64,000 nucleotides of DNA from the NCBI GenBank assembly GCA_023055425.1, contig JALGPY010000014.1, forward strand, positions 12,980,501 through 13,044,500, in the 5' to 3' direction. Source of the stretch: Linanthus parryae. Taxonomy: Eukaryota > Streptophyta > Magnoliopsida > Ericales > Polemoniaceae. Position 1 is the first letter of the stretch, and each line of letters begins with the position of its first letter. A model generated the notes under the pieces. That model did no database searches. It saw only the letters and a list, made by a program, of their open reading frames with translations, and was not told the origin of the DNA. Of this stretch, positions 23,541 through 35,159 are shown piece after piece. A program made the translations under genes and the position numbers.

Positions 23541-24418
23541 TGCTATGGTTTGAAACCCAATAATGTTGGATGTAAAAATAATTCCCAATCTAGAGTTCAT
23601 TTTAAAAATTTCCCTCAAATAAGGTTTTCACTGCCACGTCAATTCCACATTATTGTCTTATTGGGAAGTTTGTTTTTGGATGATTATTAGTAATTATTTT
23701 TGAGTTATTTAGATGAAATATTATATATTATCGTTATGTCAGTAGCCCATTTCTTTTTTTATAAAGAAATGTAGCCTATATCTCTGCCATAAATCAATTA
23801 AATTACAACATAGGCCGTATAAACTTGCCCCATTATGTTGATCTAATTGAGATTAATTTAGAGATTGAAGCCATCATAAAAAGTAGCCCACCAAACATGG
23901 CGATTTTTTATTGGGTTCAATTTGATCCTTGTAAACTTCAGAAATGTTAACAAGAATTGAAATGATTCATTTAGTAAAAGACTACACAATTGTGGTTGTA
24001 TTAGTAAGAGTTGCAAAGACAACTAAATTAATGTTGGCACCAGTTTTTAAAGAATAGTACGAGATACTAGTGTACTTTGCCCATTGGCCCCAAAAATTGT
24101 GACAAGCGTTTGGGTAGCATCTTCATGGTTATGTAAAAGAATTAGTTTAGTTATAATTTACATAACTATAAGAAATAATGAGTTCCAATGGGCTAGTTAA
24201 ATGACTAAATATATTACATATTATGCCCACTCAATACAAGTAGCTAGCTAGAATGTTGGAAGTTAAATTTTTTGTGTCTATCTCTCTCCTACTTTAATTT
24301 AATAAGTATTTTATTTATAATTCAATACCCACAAATTTATATAAAATACATAACACCATTGGAGCAAACAATAAGAAATCGTGTTAACTTCAGTTCATAC
24401 TAGTTAAAATTTAGCTAA
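23541..24418. other. AT-rich intergenic or intronic DNA
   Basis: Strongly AT-rich with no reading frame or element ends that I recognise. Confidence 0.5.
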
Positions 24419-24421
24419 TTA

Positions 24422-24800
24422 GAGCATCTCCAATGGAACTTTTAAACAGCGGTTATCTTTATAATATGAAAGATATGGTAAAAAAACTCGTCTCCAATGG
24501 GCTCTTTATCCGACTCTTTATTTTAACGGATAGTTATCCGTCTCTCTATGTTTAAATAACCAGAAAATGGATAGCTAAACTTTTTGTGTCTCTCTCTCTC
24601 CTCTTTTTATATTTCATTAATTTTTTTTTTTAAATTTTACCTACAATAACTACATTTTAGCTAACTTTTACCTAAGAGCACAGATCATATCAAATTTTTT
24701 GTATAGTTAAAATAAAAAACTACAATTTTAGTCAAAATATACATAATTTATAACTAGTAGCATTGGAGATGCTTTAGTAATTTTATTGTTGGAGATGCTC
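24422..24800. mobile_element. Tourist-type (PIF/Harbinger) MITE
   Basis: Starts GAGCATCTCCAATGG and ends with the inverted form TTGGAGATGCTC. TTA trinucleotides flank it (24419-24421, 24801-24803). TTA duplication with GAGCATCTCCAA termini matches PIF/Harbinger-derived MITEs of plants. An extra internal copy of the terminal motif near 24755 suggests an older nested or duplicated end. AT-rich, no coding. Confidence 0.75.
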
Positions 24801-24803
24801 TTA

Positions 24804-25276
24804 AAGCACTAATTTGGGAATTATTTTCCAATTCTACAATATTAGGGTTAAAAACTCCGTCTTTTTATCTTATTTTTGTTGACTATTTTACCCTTGTAAA
24901 ATGAAATATGGGCACTACTTATGTTGTTTTAATTATGCAAAATAACTAAAGTACCCATACTGACCGATAGAAAAATTAACGGTGTTAGTGAAATGTACTA
25001 TCACTGCAACAATATCAAAATGTAGGTACTGTCGATGCCAAAATAAAAAATGTGAATATGAAAGTGTAACAAAACACATAATATGGGTACCACTGGTGCA
25101 ATTTTGCCTTTAATATATTTCCTTTTTCTCTTGGTACACGGTTTCAATATGTTTTCAATCATGTAAGACGAAGGATTGATAAATGAATTACTTGTATGAG
25201 TTCCGCTTGCTGCATGCGTGTTTTTCCTTTGTGTTGCTTCATCCCCTGTTTGAATATGATTTTACCATTTGTGTAG
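24804..25276. other. AT-rich sequence upstream of a pseudogene exon
   Basis: AT-rich, intron-like, ending in a plausible splice acceptor TTTGTGTAG at 25276. No earlier exon of the acyltransferase gene was recognised. Confidence 0.45.
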
Positions 25277-25315
25277 AGTCGGCATGGAGGGTGAAGATGG
25301 CAACCAAGCTGTGCA
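25277..25315 (+). pseudogene. Phytyl ester synthase-like acyltransferase exon, 5' part
   Basis: Follows a TGTAG acceptor and encodes VGMEGEDGNQAV in frame with the fragment on the other side of the chromovirus. The family (PES1/PES2-type plastid acyltransferases) esterifies phytol and makes diacylglycerol-derived products in plastoglobules. Its C-terminal region has a stretch of this type just before a VPGRFYYLFGKP motif. The exon is cut by the chromovirus at the GTGCA target site. Confidence 0.68.
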
Positions 25316-25713
25316 TGATACGGGTATAGCAGACGATAGTGAGCACGAGCCGGTAGAGCCTCCGTCGGACACACTTGCGGAGGAATGTGCGCTCACCGAG
25401 AAGGTTTGATGATTTCGTCATAGCAAAGAAGTAGTCGTTTGATTTATTAGTTGAGTTATTTTATTTAGAACGTTGTTTTAGTTTAATGAATTTTTATCGA
25501 GTCCCATGAACAATTTTTGGGTGGTTTATAAACCCCTTCCCGGTTTTCTATTCGGTTCATTCCGGGTTCGGTCAAACCGACAGGGTTAGATAAAAGAGAG
25601 TATTTTCTGACTTAGAAAATAATAAGAAAATTTCTCTCAAACATCTTTTCTCTCCCTTCTTCCCCGTTCTTCTTCTTTCCCGTCGTCTGGTGCTTGTTCC
25701 CGTCGGTATCTCG
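25316..25713 (+). repeat. Chromovirus 5' LTR, 3' end damaged
   Basis: Aligns with 30212-30614. The last ~18 bp of the LTR and the expected primer site are missing. In their place a local duplication of CGTCGTCTGGTGCTT leads into the gag leader. Confidence 0.82.
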
Positions 25714-25763
25714 TCGTCTGGTGCTTTGATCCCGAACTCTGACAATCCTCCGCAACTAACCCC

Positions 25764-26828
25764 ATGGCCACCACACAACCTTCACCCATGTCCTTGGACA
25801 TCCTCACTACCTCCTACAAAACCCTAGATTCTAAGGTTGTGAGCCTCTCGGAAGAAAACCAGGAAATCAAGACGAAGTTGGAGAAGATACTTGCGGCCAT
25901 CAACGCCACGCCTATCCTCCCCACACCGACCACCCAACCCCGACAACCTGTGGCTGAAACCTCTAAAGCCCCAGCACCGGTTGTGTCCGGTTGGACAATT
26001 CCGGCGTCGGTGGTTGCTACCACCACCGGTACCGCGATAATGGACCCCGTATGCGCGTCGACGCTCCTGGTTTCACAGGAACCGATACGGCGGGCTGGAT
26101 TTACAAAGTTTAGAAATACTATGATTACTTCCGGTCTACTGAGCAGGAACGAATACAGTTTGTGGGTCTTTTGTTCGATCACCCAGCTTCAGAAATGCTT
26201 CGGTACTATCAAGGTAACAATCCCTCTACTACTTGGAGGGAAACAACGGTTTGATCCTGACCATTACGAGGATTATGTGGGCACTCTCTCAAAATTGACA
26301 CAGACAACTACAGTTTTAGCGTATCAGACTGAATTTGAGCAGGCATTGAATAAGATTAGTGGAGTGGTTGATTCGATATTGATATCTATTTTTCGTTCGG
26401 GACTCAAACAACCCGTTCGTCGTGAGTTATTGCTGCGCTGAGGCCTTTGTCCTTGCACGAGAATTATCAGCCAGTCATGCAGACACGGTTACCGCTTATG
26501 CACCTCGGCGCTCTTGGAAACCGAACAGTGCCAAACCACCTGACAACACCACGGCAGCCCCTACCCCATTTGTTGGTCGAAAGCCATCTTTGCAGCAGGT
26601 GAGAGTCTCTCAGGAAGTCAAGGATGCTCGATCTGCTCTGGGATTGTGCTGGTTCTGTGATGAGAAATATGACAAATCACATCGGTGTAAACACAAGTTT
26701 TTGCTTCTTATCGGAGGCCGTGATGATGAGGATGAGGACGATGATGTGGCTGATCTTCATGTTGACGACACGATTCAGGCGGATATTTCTCTTCTGCATA
26801 CCCTAGCTACTCACTCGAGCCGCGCTCG
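25764..26828 (+). pseudogene. Chromovirus gag with zinc knuckle
   Basis: The ATG at 25764 opens a frame with a coiled-coil-like start (KTLDSKVVSLSEENQEIKTK), a Ser/Thr/Pro linker and a capsid-like segment (FDPDHYEDYVGTLSKL to GLKQPVRREL). This ends at 26441. A second frame carries on to a CCHC-type knuckle, CWFCDEKYDKSHRCKHK, near 26650. Gag forms the particle and binds the RNA. The break near 26430, and poor conservation around 26080-26230, show at least two frame errors. Confidence 0.8.
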
Positions 26829-27290
26829 TTGCACATTGTTGGCCAGATTTTAGGATCACCTGTCAATGTGTTAACTGATAGCGGTAGCACACATAACTTC
26901 GTCCACCCTTCTGTGGCTGAAAGGTTGGGACTTATTCTGCATCCTGTGTCACCTTTTCGGGTTTATGTCGGTAATGGCGCTTCCTTATGCTGTTCTTATT
27001 ATTGCCCGAAGACCCCATTTCTCATCCAGGGGACTACACTCGAGTTGGATCTGTATGCCTTGATGGTTCATGGTATCGATATTGTGTTAGGGGTACAATG
27101 GCTCGCTTCTTTGGGACGTTTTGAGATGCATTATAGTACGCTATCCATGGAGTTTCAGTGGGATGGAAAGGTCGTTACTTTTCAGGGGGATACAGCTCCA
27201 CCAAAGCAGGTATCTTACAGTCAATTTCTCTCTTTATTTCGCAGCCCCAGTTATGTGAGTGCTTTGAGTTATTCTATGTGGACGCATCTC
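26829..27290 (+). pseudogene. Chromovirus aspartic protease
   Basis: The active site LTDSGSTHNF lies near 26880, followed by the second strand motif DIVLGVQWLASLG near 27090, typical of Gypsy retropepsins. It would cut the Gag-Pol polyprotein. The frame shifts after about 27190, where the RT linker begins in another frame. Confidence 0.85.
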
Positions 27291-28760
27291 CACCTACGTG
27301 TGTGGCTAAACAGCTCGAGTTTCCCACCGACCTTTCCCTTGAGATTAAGCGGGTTCTTACCCGTCATATGGCCGTCTTTCAGTTACCTTCCGGTCTTCCA
27401 CCGCCTCGTCCCTATGATCACCGCATTCATCTGCAGCCAGGCTCCAAACCGGTGAATGTACGTGCGTATCGCTACCCTTATTTTCAGAACACAGATATTG
27501 AGAAACAGGTACGCGACATGCTTCATCAGGGGATTATTCGGACTAGTCTTAGTGAGTTCTCTTTGCCGGTGCTGCTCGTGCACAAGAAAGACGGTACTTT
27601 TCGTTTATGTGTCGATTATCGTGCCTTGAATACTGCCATTGTACCTGATCACTTTCCGATCCCTACATCCGATGAGTTATTCGATGAGTTGGGTGCGGCT
27701 AGATTCTTCACTAAACTCAACTTGCGTTCGGGTTATCACCAGATACGGATGAGTGCTCCGGATATTGAGAAGATTGTTTTTCGGACTCACGAGGGCCATT
27801 ATGAGTTCCTAGTGATGTCGTTTGGGCTCACCAATGCCCTGTCGACCTTTCAGGCTGCGATGAATCAGATCTTTCAGCCGTACCTGCGCCGTTTGTTATT
27901 GTCTTCTTCGATGACATCCTCATTTACAGCAGTACACTGTTACTCCATGCCAGCCATCTTGATCAGGTTTTGCAGCTCCTTTCTTCTCATGGTTTCTTTG
28001 TTAAACTGACTAAGTGTTCATTTGGCAGAACGACAGTGGATTACCTGGGCCATTTGATTTCTGAGGGTCACTTGAAGGCCGATCAAGACAAAATTTCTAC
28101 TATGGTTGCTTGGTCGTTGCCCCCTTACCTCAAGCAACTGCGCGGCTTTCTGGGTTTGACGGGTTATTACCGTCGCTTTATCCGGGATTATGCGTCTTTG
28201 GCCTCTCCGTTGACCGAATTATTGAAGAAGGACTCTTTTGTTTGGACTGATTCAGCTACAGCCGCTTTTGATGCTCTTAAGGCCGCCATGACTTCTGCTC
28301 CTGTCTTGCGGTTACCTGATTTTTCTTTGACATTTGTCTTGGAAACCGATGCTTCCGATGTCGGTATTGGGGCGGTATTGATGCAGGACAAACACCCCAT
28401 TGCATTCTTCAATAAGAAGTTGGGGCCTCGCTGTCGCTTATCTTCGACATATCATAAGGATCTCTACGCCATTGTTGAGTATGTTCAGAAGTGGCGCCAG
28501 TACTTGCTTGGGCGCGAGTTTGTTATTCGTAGCGACCAGAAGAGTTTACGTGAACTGTTGACACGTATTATACAAACCCCGGATATGCAGTGTTATATCC
28601 GGAAGTTGATGGGCTTTCAGTTCCGCATTGAGTACAAGAAAGGGACTTCAAACAGGGTAGCCGATGCCTTGTCTCGTCGTGAGGATGGTGACTCGGACCT
28701 CACCGTGGAGATCAATCACTCTCCAACCGCCTTATCACTCACAGATTTTCGACCCCATGT
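27291..28760 (+). pseudogene. Chromovirus reverse transcriptase-RNase H
   Basis: RT blocks in order: GIIRTSLSEFSLPVLLVHKKDGTFR (split here by the report limit; near 27530-27600), FRLCVDYRALN, MSFGLTNALSTFQ, then an FFDD active site near 27915 that lies in a different frame from the preceding block. From 27970 the frame continues through the thumb (LGHLISEGHLKADQDK) into RNase H (LETDASDVGIGAVL, RSDQKSLREL, ADALSRRED). The lineage normally has F/Y-x-DD, so the box itself is intact but the frameshift just upstream separates it from the fingers. Confidence 0.87.
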
Positions 28761-28769
28761 AGAGGTTCT

Positions 28770-30332
28770 AGCGGAGATTCATCGTGAAAATGGCGTTAGT
28801 GATGACTTATTGGCTTTACATGCTGCGGCTCTTTCGTCCACTCTACCTCCACATTTTACGGTTTCGATGGTTTGTTATATTATGGTACTCGTATCTGCAT
28901 CAGTGGCTCCTCGCCGTTGCGCGAGAAACTTCTCTTTGAGTTCCATAGTTCTCCTTTGGCGGGACATCCTGGGTTGGATCATACTTTTTGCCGACTCTCT
29001 GTGGTATTTTATTGGCCACGCATGCGGTGGGACGTTCGTCAGTTTGTGGCCGCCTGTCATGTCTGTCAGACGACGAAGTACTCTACTCAAAAACCTGCAG
29101 GTCTTCTTCAGCCATTGCCTATCCCTGAGCAGGTTTGGAAATTTTCCACTATGGACTTTATCACCGGGTTGCCGAATTCTCAGGGGTTTACAGCCATCAT
29201 GGTCGTTGTGGATCTGTTGACCAAGTATGCCCATTTTGGCCCTCTTCCTACAGAGTTCGATGCGCCTAAAGTTGCGAAGTTATTTGTGGATCTTGTGGTC
29301 AAACATCATGGGTTTCCGGTACTTCTTCTCTGTGATCGTGATCCCATTTTTATGAGTCTTTTTTGGAAAGAGCTCTTTCGTCTCAGTGGCACCTCCCTCA
29401 AGTACAGCACCGCTTATCACCCAGAGACCGACGGACAGACTGAGGTGAAGAACCGTGGTCTGGAGCAGTATTTGCGCGCTTTCACAAGTGAACGACCAAA
29501 GCGGTGATCTCAGTTTTTGCCTTGGGCGGAGTTGGCGCTCAACTGCACGCATAACGAGAGCATTGCTTCCTCGGCTTTTCGTGCACTCTATGGCCGAGAT
29601 CCTCCTTCCTTGTTTCCTTTGGATGCTCGTTCCGGTAAATCCCCTACTGTTGATGAGTTACTTGATGAACGTCGTGATCTATTGCAGGATTTGAAGCTTC
29701 ACTTATCCAAGATGCAGCAACGAATGAGTACTGCGGCTAATAAACATCGCCGCGATTTGTCTTTTGCCGTGGGGGATATGGTTCTTCTTCGTCTACAGCC
29801 GTATCGGCAACGGTCCGTAGCTCGGCCTTTGGCGGCCAAGCTTGCTCGCAGGTACTATGGTCCTTTTCCGGTGTTGGAACGCGTGGTTGAGGTCGCGTAT
29901 CGTCTGCACCTTCCGCCTGACAGTCGTATTCATAATGTGTTCCATGTGTCCCTCTTGCGGCCTTATGTAGTGGGTTCTTCTGTGGTTCCAGATGGTACGT
30001 TACCTGCTGATTTTCATAAGGGTCGCCCGGTTTCTATTCCCTTGTCGGCTGCCGAGCAGCGTACGGTGGTTGTGGATGGTGTGCCCCAGCTCCTGTGGCG
30101 GGTCTCTTGGTCCGATGGTTTGGCCGATACGTGGGAACCTGCATCTAGTCTGGTTCGTGATTTTCCTACTCTCCACCTTGAGGACAAGGCGGTTCTCAAG
30201 CCCGGGGGAGTTGATACGAGTATAGCAGACGATAGTGATCACGAGCCGGTAGAGCCTCCGTCGCGGACACACTTGCGGAGGAATGTGCGCCCACCGAGGA
30301 GGTTTGATGATTTCGTCATAGCAAAGAAGTAG
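28770..30332 (+). pseudogene. Chromovirus integrase with chromodomain-like tail
   Basis: Zinc-binding HHCC region (GHPGLDHTF to CHVCQTTK) near 28960-29090, then the core (FSTMDFITGLP, CDRDPIF, HPETDGQTEV). An in-frame TGA at 29505-29507 sits where a tryptophan codon is expected. The GPFPVLERV and HNVFHVSLLRPY motifs follow. A chromodomain-like segment (LWRVSWSDGLADTWEPAS) lies near 30090-30150; chromodomains steer integration to marked chromatin. The frame crosses the polypurine tract and ends at 30332 inside the 3' LTR with an RPPRRFDDF motif. Confidence 0.87.
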
Positions 30333-30632
30333 TCGTTTGATTTATTAGTTGATTTATTTTATTTAGAGCGTTGTTTTAGTTTACTGAATTTTTATCGAGT
30401 CGCACGAACAATTTTTGGGTGGTTTATAAACCGCTTCTCGGTTTTCTATTCGGTTCTTTCCGGGTCGTAGTTGGGTCGAACAGACAGGGTTAGATAAAAG
30501 AGAGTATTTTCTGACTTAGAAAATAATAAGAAAATTTATCTCAAACATCTTTTCTCTCTCTTCTTCCCCGTTCTTCTTTCCCGTTGTCTGGTGCTTGTTC
30601 CCGTCGGTATCTCGCCGACCCACCACATATTA
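30212..30632 (+). repeat. Chromovirus 3' LTR
   Basis: 421 bp, beginning TGATACGAGTATAG. It includes the last ~120 bases of the polyprotein frame. Followed by the target duplication GTGCA. Confidence 0.83.
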
Positions 30633-30637
30633 GTGCA

Positions 30638-30708
30638 TCTTCCAATCATAGCACCTTAAGTTCCCGGCCGTTTCTATTACTTCTTTGGGAAGCCAATTGA
30701 AACTAGAG
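30638..30708 (+). pseudogene. Phytyl ester synthase-like acyltransferase exon, 3' part
   Basis: In frame with 25277-25315 across one copy of GTGCA, this encodes HLPIIAP, a TAA stop (30657-30659), then VPGRFYYFFGKPIETR and a donor G/GTATGT at 30709. PGRFYY(L/F)FGKPI is the signature near the C-terminus of plastid phytyl ester synthases. The stop replaces a codon that is usually lysine just before VPGRF. The exon is therefore broken twice, by the stop and by the 5.3-kb insertion. No following exon was found before the hAT-like element. Confidence 0.72.
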
Positions 30709-31247
30709 GTATGTTTGTCTGATGATCATGTTTGCTTGCAATTTGAATCTTCATCTTTGTCTACTAGTTTCACTAATTTGATGGTATGAGCTATGAACTC
30801 TTTTAGTAAGTTGTAAGCTTTACAATTTCCTTCTTTGAATATATATGGCAGATCATTCTACTAACTACACTAAAGTGCGACATGGGAAACAGAAAACATG
30901 TGATCACATCGTTGATTTTTACCTCCTTTTTCTTCTATCAGATGGTTACAAGGAGTTGGTTTTCAATCGTTCATGGTTATCCATGTGGGTATTGGTACTT
31001 TTGAATTTCTTAGGAAGTTTAGGACAAGTGGTAATGCTGCTTAAACGAATCAGTTTGAAACGTTAGATATAAGTGAGTGCCTGCATAAATTGTCCCTGGA
31101 TGAAACAGGGGTTCTTTAATTGTTGATAATGACTAGTCTAAAGAAAAAGTTTGAGTATTCCCCGAACCAGATGATTGGGAGTTGAAAACTGGAGTAGTTC
31201 ACATAAACATTTTGCTTTTTCCGTTCCTTTTTTTGTTATAAGACTAG
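30709..31247. other. Sequence downstream of the acyltransferase exon, no gene recognised
   Basis: Starts as an intron (GTATGTTTG). It contains acceptor-like TATGGCAG and TCTATCAG sites but no sequence that continues the acyltransferase. Confidence 0.45.
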
Positions 31248-31439
31248 TAGAGCTGTCAAACGGGCCGGTTAATCGGTGAACCGGCCCGATTTTAAGCTGT
31301 TTCTTGAGTAACCGAGCCCGAGCCCGAAAGGGCCGGACCGAGACCGAAACCGATTTCTTGTGGGCTAGGGGCGGTTTGACCTTTTGTCGAACCTTGAACT
31401 GGACCGGACCGGAACCAAACCGGTACTTTCCCACGAGTT

Positions 31440-31506
<67 letters not shown>

Positions 31507-31556
31507 TAACCTGCCCGAACCAAACCCAACTCGTATACCCACTTACGGTTATACGG
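31248..31556. mobile_element. hAT-like element, left part, split by later insertions
   Basis: Begins TAGAGCTGTCAAACGGGC, close to the TAGGCCTGTCAAACGGGC end of the hAT element at 37, and is rich in CCGG and CGGGCC motifs. It includes a TA microsatellite. It is interrupted at GTTGG by the Copia element, resumes for ~30 bp, and is cut again by the Tat element. Its other end is probably beyond the window. Confidence 0.6.
31444..31502. repeat. (TA)n microsatellite
   Basis: About 29 uninterrupted TA units inside the hAT-like element. Confidence 0.98.
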
Positions 31557-31561
31557 GTTGG

Positions 31562-31783
31562 TGTAGAAAGTGAAAAATTAACGACAATTCATATGAGGAT
31601 CTTCAAGAAATGAAGAAGATGATGAAGAACAGATAGAGAGAGAAGTGAGAGAAGAGGGAAAATTAGTTTTGCATTCAATGAATTTTTCTAACAGAAGAAT
31701 ACAGCTAATATATATCTGTAATTAGCTTTTAGGCTAATTACAGATTGACCCCTCAAGTCTGTACATATTGCTACCTCTCAATA
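31562..31783 (-). repeat. Copia 3' LTR (minus strand)
   Basis: 222-bp copy, aligned with 36308-36533 with scattered substitutions and a small indel in a GA-rich tract. Confidence 0.9.
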
Positions 31784-31987
31784 CACACCCATCTTTCCTG
31801 TTCTAAAGAAAAGCGACACCGTAGTCCTTAAACCAGATCAACGGTCAAGAAAGTACAAAGAGATCTAACGGTAGATGCTATCTCAAAATTACAAGTCATT
31901 ACTTTAGAACTAAATGCAGTGTAGTCCTAATTATAAGGCATCAGTTTGGAGAGTCTTGCAGTTTGGTCCATCCATAGTAGACAAAGC

Positions 31988-33443
31988 TTATTGGATATGC
32001 AGCTGCTGTTGAAGATTTTGAAACATTTGAGAGGGTAATGCCTTTGTAAAGATGTCTGCGACCTGAGCTTGAGTAGAAACATGATTTAAACACAAATGCT
32101 TTGAGATGATCTGTTCTCTAATGAAGTGAAAATCTATCTCAATGTGCTTAGTTCTGGCATGGAATACTGGATTCTTTGCCAGAGCTAGAGCAGAGAGGTT
32201 ATCACAGAGAATTAATGGAGGTGGAATGGAGAGAAACAAATCCTTGAGAATGTAGCCAAGACATTTCAATTCAGCAGCAGCTGTGGCCATGGACCTATAC
32301 TCTGCCTCTGTAGATGACCTGGCAACAGTGTGCTGTTTCTTTGAGATCCAAGAAACTAATGAATCACCTAAAAATTTACAGAAGCCTGAAGTTGACCTTC
32401 TATCTGAGATTGACCCTGCCTTGTCTGCATCAGTGTAGCACTGTAGGACATAAGGAGATCCAGTGAGTAAAAGATCATGAGACACAGTTCCTTTAACATA
32501 TATAATTACTCTCTTCAGAGAAACAAAATCTTATTTGTTGGCTGATGCATTTTCTGACACAATGAGTTGACAGCAAACTGAAGATCAGCTCTGGTGATTG
32601 TTAAATACTGGAGAGCTCCAACAAGGCTTCTAAAGAGAGACACATTGCTAAACAATTGATCAGCATTTGGAACAACAGGATCCTTGATGCTAACTGGAGA
32701 GTCACATGGTTTGCAGTCTGCTAACCCAGCCTTTTGAATCAAATCACGAGCATATTTGGTTTGATGAAGAGTGATTGATGATGCATTTCTGAAGACTTCA
32801 ATACCCAAAAAATAAGACAAGTGTCTCAAATCCTTGACTGCAAACATAGTTTGCATATGAGTAATCAAAGATGATATATGATCAGAACTGGTACCAGTGA
32901 TGAGTATATCATCTACATAACCAAGACAATGGTAAATGTAGTGGATGTGGCCTGAATGAATAAAGAAGCATCAGCATGTGAAGCTTTGAACCCTTGACTA
33001 AGGAGATACCCTGAGAACATTGTGAACCAAGCCCTGGGAGCTTGTTTTAACCCATAAAGATATTTGTTGAGCTTGCACACTAGATATGAAGAGGTAACAA
33101 AGCCTAGAGGCTGCTGCATATAGACCTCTTCTTGAAGGAGACCATGTAGGAAGGCATTAGAAACATATAACTGTTTGACAATCCAATTTTGATGAACAGC
33201 TAAAGAGAGAACAATTCTCATGGTCTGGTGATTAACAACTGGACTGAATGTTTCAGAGTAGTCCACACCTTCTTTCTGATGAAAACCCTTGGCTACAAGT
33301 CTGGCCTTGTATCTAGATATAGAACCATCTGCATTTCTCTTGATTCTGGACACCCATTTACAACCAATTGCATATCTTCCATAAGGTAAAGGTACTAGAG
33401 ACCAAGTGTGTTGCTGTTGTAAGGCATTATACTCTTCTTTCAT
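31988..33443 (-). pseudogene. Copia reverse transcriptase-RNase H
   Basis: Three broken frames on the minus strand. The first (33443-32913) has the RT fingers and palm (RYKARLVAKGFHQKEGVDY, YVSNAFLHGLLQ, YLYGLKQAPRAWF). The second (32868-32515) continues with DLRHLSYFLGIEVF. The third (32485-31988) is RNase H (YTDADKAGSISDRRSTSGF, STEAEYRSMA, HIEIDFHFIREQ). The expected QLDVSNAFL aspartate is replaced (QLYVSNAFL), which removes a catalytic residue in addition to the frame errors. Confidence 0.87.
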
Positions 33444-35159
33444 AGCAGAAACCCAGGTTGGTGATATTGTGCCTCTTTGAAGGAGGTGGGTTCAGATTCA
33501 GCAGAGAGAACTATAGTGTGATGACAATATTTGGGATTTGGTTTTGTAATTCCACCTTTAGATCTAGTCTGCATTGGGTGACTGATAGGAGCAATGGAAG
33601 AATTTGAAGGAGAGGGTGAAGTAGTTGAATGGGAAGAAGAAGAAGAATGAGAAGATACAGGTGCAGGTGATGTAGTGTGGACAGGAGATAATGGTGGAGT
33701 GGATGCAGGGGTTACTGGTGTAGATGGCATGGTATGTTGGGATTGAGATTGAGAACTAAGAAATATAGGTCTTAGAAAACTCCAATTTGTGGTGTAATTG
33801 GTTGTAGTAAAGGAGGGTGAAAAGGAAGACTTGTATGGAAATACAAGTTCATAAAAAATAACATGCCTAGAAACATAGATGACCTTTGTTGTAAGGTCCA
33901 TGCACCTATAAACTTTTGTATGGAGACAATAACCCAAAAATACACAAGGCGTAGATCTGGGCTGAATCTTGTTGGGAGAGTAATGCATTAGCCTAGGGAA
34001 ACACAAACACCCAAAACTTTTGAGAAGAGAGTAATCTGGGCGAGTTTGATAAAGCATGAAATAAGAAGATTTGTGATTTAAAGAAGGTTTAGGAAGCATG
34101 TTAATCAAGTAGTTGGCTGTAACCAGAGCTTCTATTCAAAAATTTGGAGATAAATGTGCTTGATCTAGTAAGGCAACATCAGTGTCAACTAAGTGTCTAT
34201 GTTTTCTTTCTGCTTTGCTATTTTGTTCAAGAGTAAAAGCACAAGTTGTTTGATGAATAGTACCATGACTTTGGAGGAAAATAGCAAAGTCATGATTGAG
34301 ATATTATGTGCCATTGTCTGTTCTAAAAATTTGTTCTTCTGCAGAGATGAGTATGAACAAGAGCAGTGAAATGAACATAAGCATCATAAGCTTTATCTTT
34401 TGATTTAAGAGGATATAGCCAAGTAAACTTGGTAAAATCATCAAGAAACAACACATAGTACTTGTAATTTTGATAAGAAACATAGGGTGATGGACCCCAT
34501 ACATCAGAGTGGACAAGTTGAAATGGTTTAGTGGAAATAGTAGTACTATGAGGAAAAGACAGTCTATGAGACTTAGCAATAGCACAAGGATGACAAATGT
34601 TTTTAGAATGCACAAATTTTACATTCAAAATAGTAGATAAAGACGGAAGAGCAGCAGTATTAGGATGACCTAATCATGTATGCCATAGAGAAATTGATGT
34701 AGAAGACAAAGCAGAGAAGTGAGCTGCTGGAGATGGCTTTGAAGAGGGTGGTGCAGAATTGGTGATAGCATACAGACCATTGCTACATGGGCCTTGGTGA
34801 AGAAGGGCCTTGGTAGCGTTGTCCTGAATGATAAAGCCATGAGCATTGAAAGAAAGAGTGCAATTATTGTCTGTAGAAAACTTACAAACAGATAGAAGAT
34901 TGTTTGAAAAATTGGAAGAGTACAAGATATCAGACAAGTGGAAAGCAGAACTAGATAAAGTGAGATTACCTGAACCATTATATTGAATAGGTACTTGGTT
35001 TCCATCACCAACATGAATGGAATCATAACCTGTGTAGGGTGTTGACTGCTGTAAATTTACCATGTTGTTAGTAACATGGTGAGAAGCTCCTGTGTCTAGT
35101 AGCCAGGATGGAGAAGGTGTAGTGGAGGAGGTGCCAACACCAGAAGTTGTTGGACGCAT
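33440..35159 (-). pseudogene. Copia protease-integrase
   Basis: The protease motif LLDTGASHHV lies near 35095. A segment ending SISLWHT carries the pre-integrase region and stops at 34674. The integrase core is recognisable from 34628 (CHPCAIAKSHRLSFPHS, VHSDVWGP) and from 34310 (FRTDNGT in another frame). The frame 34108-33440 holds the integrase C-terminal region (LLKSFGCLCFPRL, FLGYCLHTK) and a long Ser/Thr/Pro linker before RT. Several frame breaks separate the pieces. Confidence 0.84.

Larger units (their letters stand above)
25316..30632 (+). mobile_element. Chromovirus-type Gypsy retrotransposon, degraded
   Basis: LTRs at 25316-25713 (3' end damaged) and 30212-30632, flanked by GTGCA (25311-25315, 30633-30637). 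Order gag, protease, RT, RNase H, integrase and a chromodomain-like C-terminus marks a chromovirus. The polypurine tract CCCGGGGGAG precedes the 3' LTR. The 3' LTR runs from TGATA to TATTA, consistent with an original TGATA...TATCA pair after one C-to-T change. Frameshifts in gag, RT, RNase H and integrase disable it. Confidence 0.88.

Noticed and set aside
18850..23705. TTTTTGAG as the target duplication of the second LINE
   Set aside because: The 8-bp match is T-rich, and the sequence between 23540 and 23695 does not look like LINE, so it may be chance.
31304..31573. Frames across the TA microsatellite, encoding Ile-Tyr repeats
   Set aside because: Microsatellite translation; no gene.
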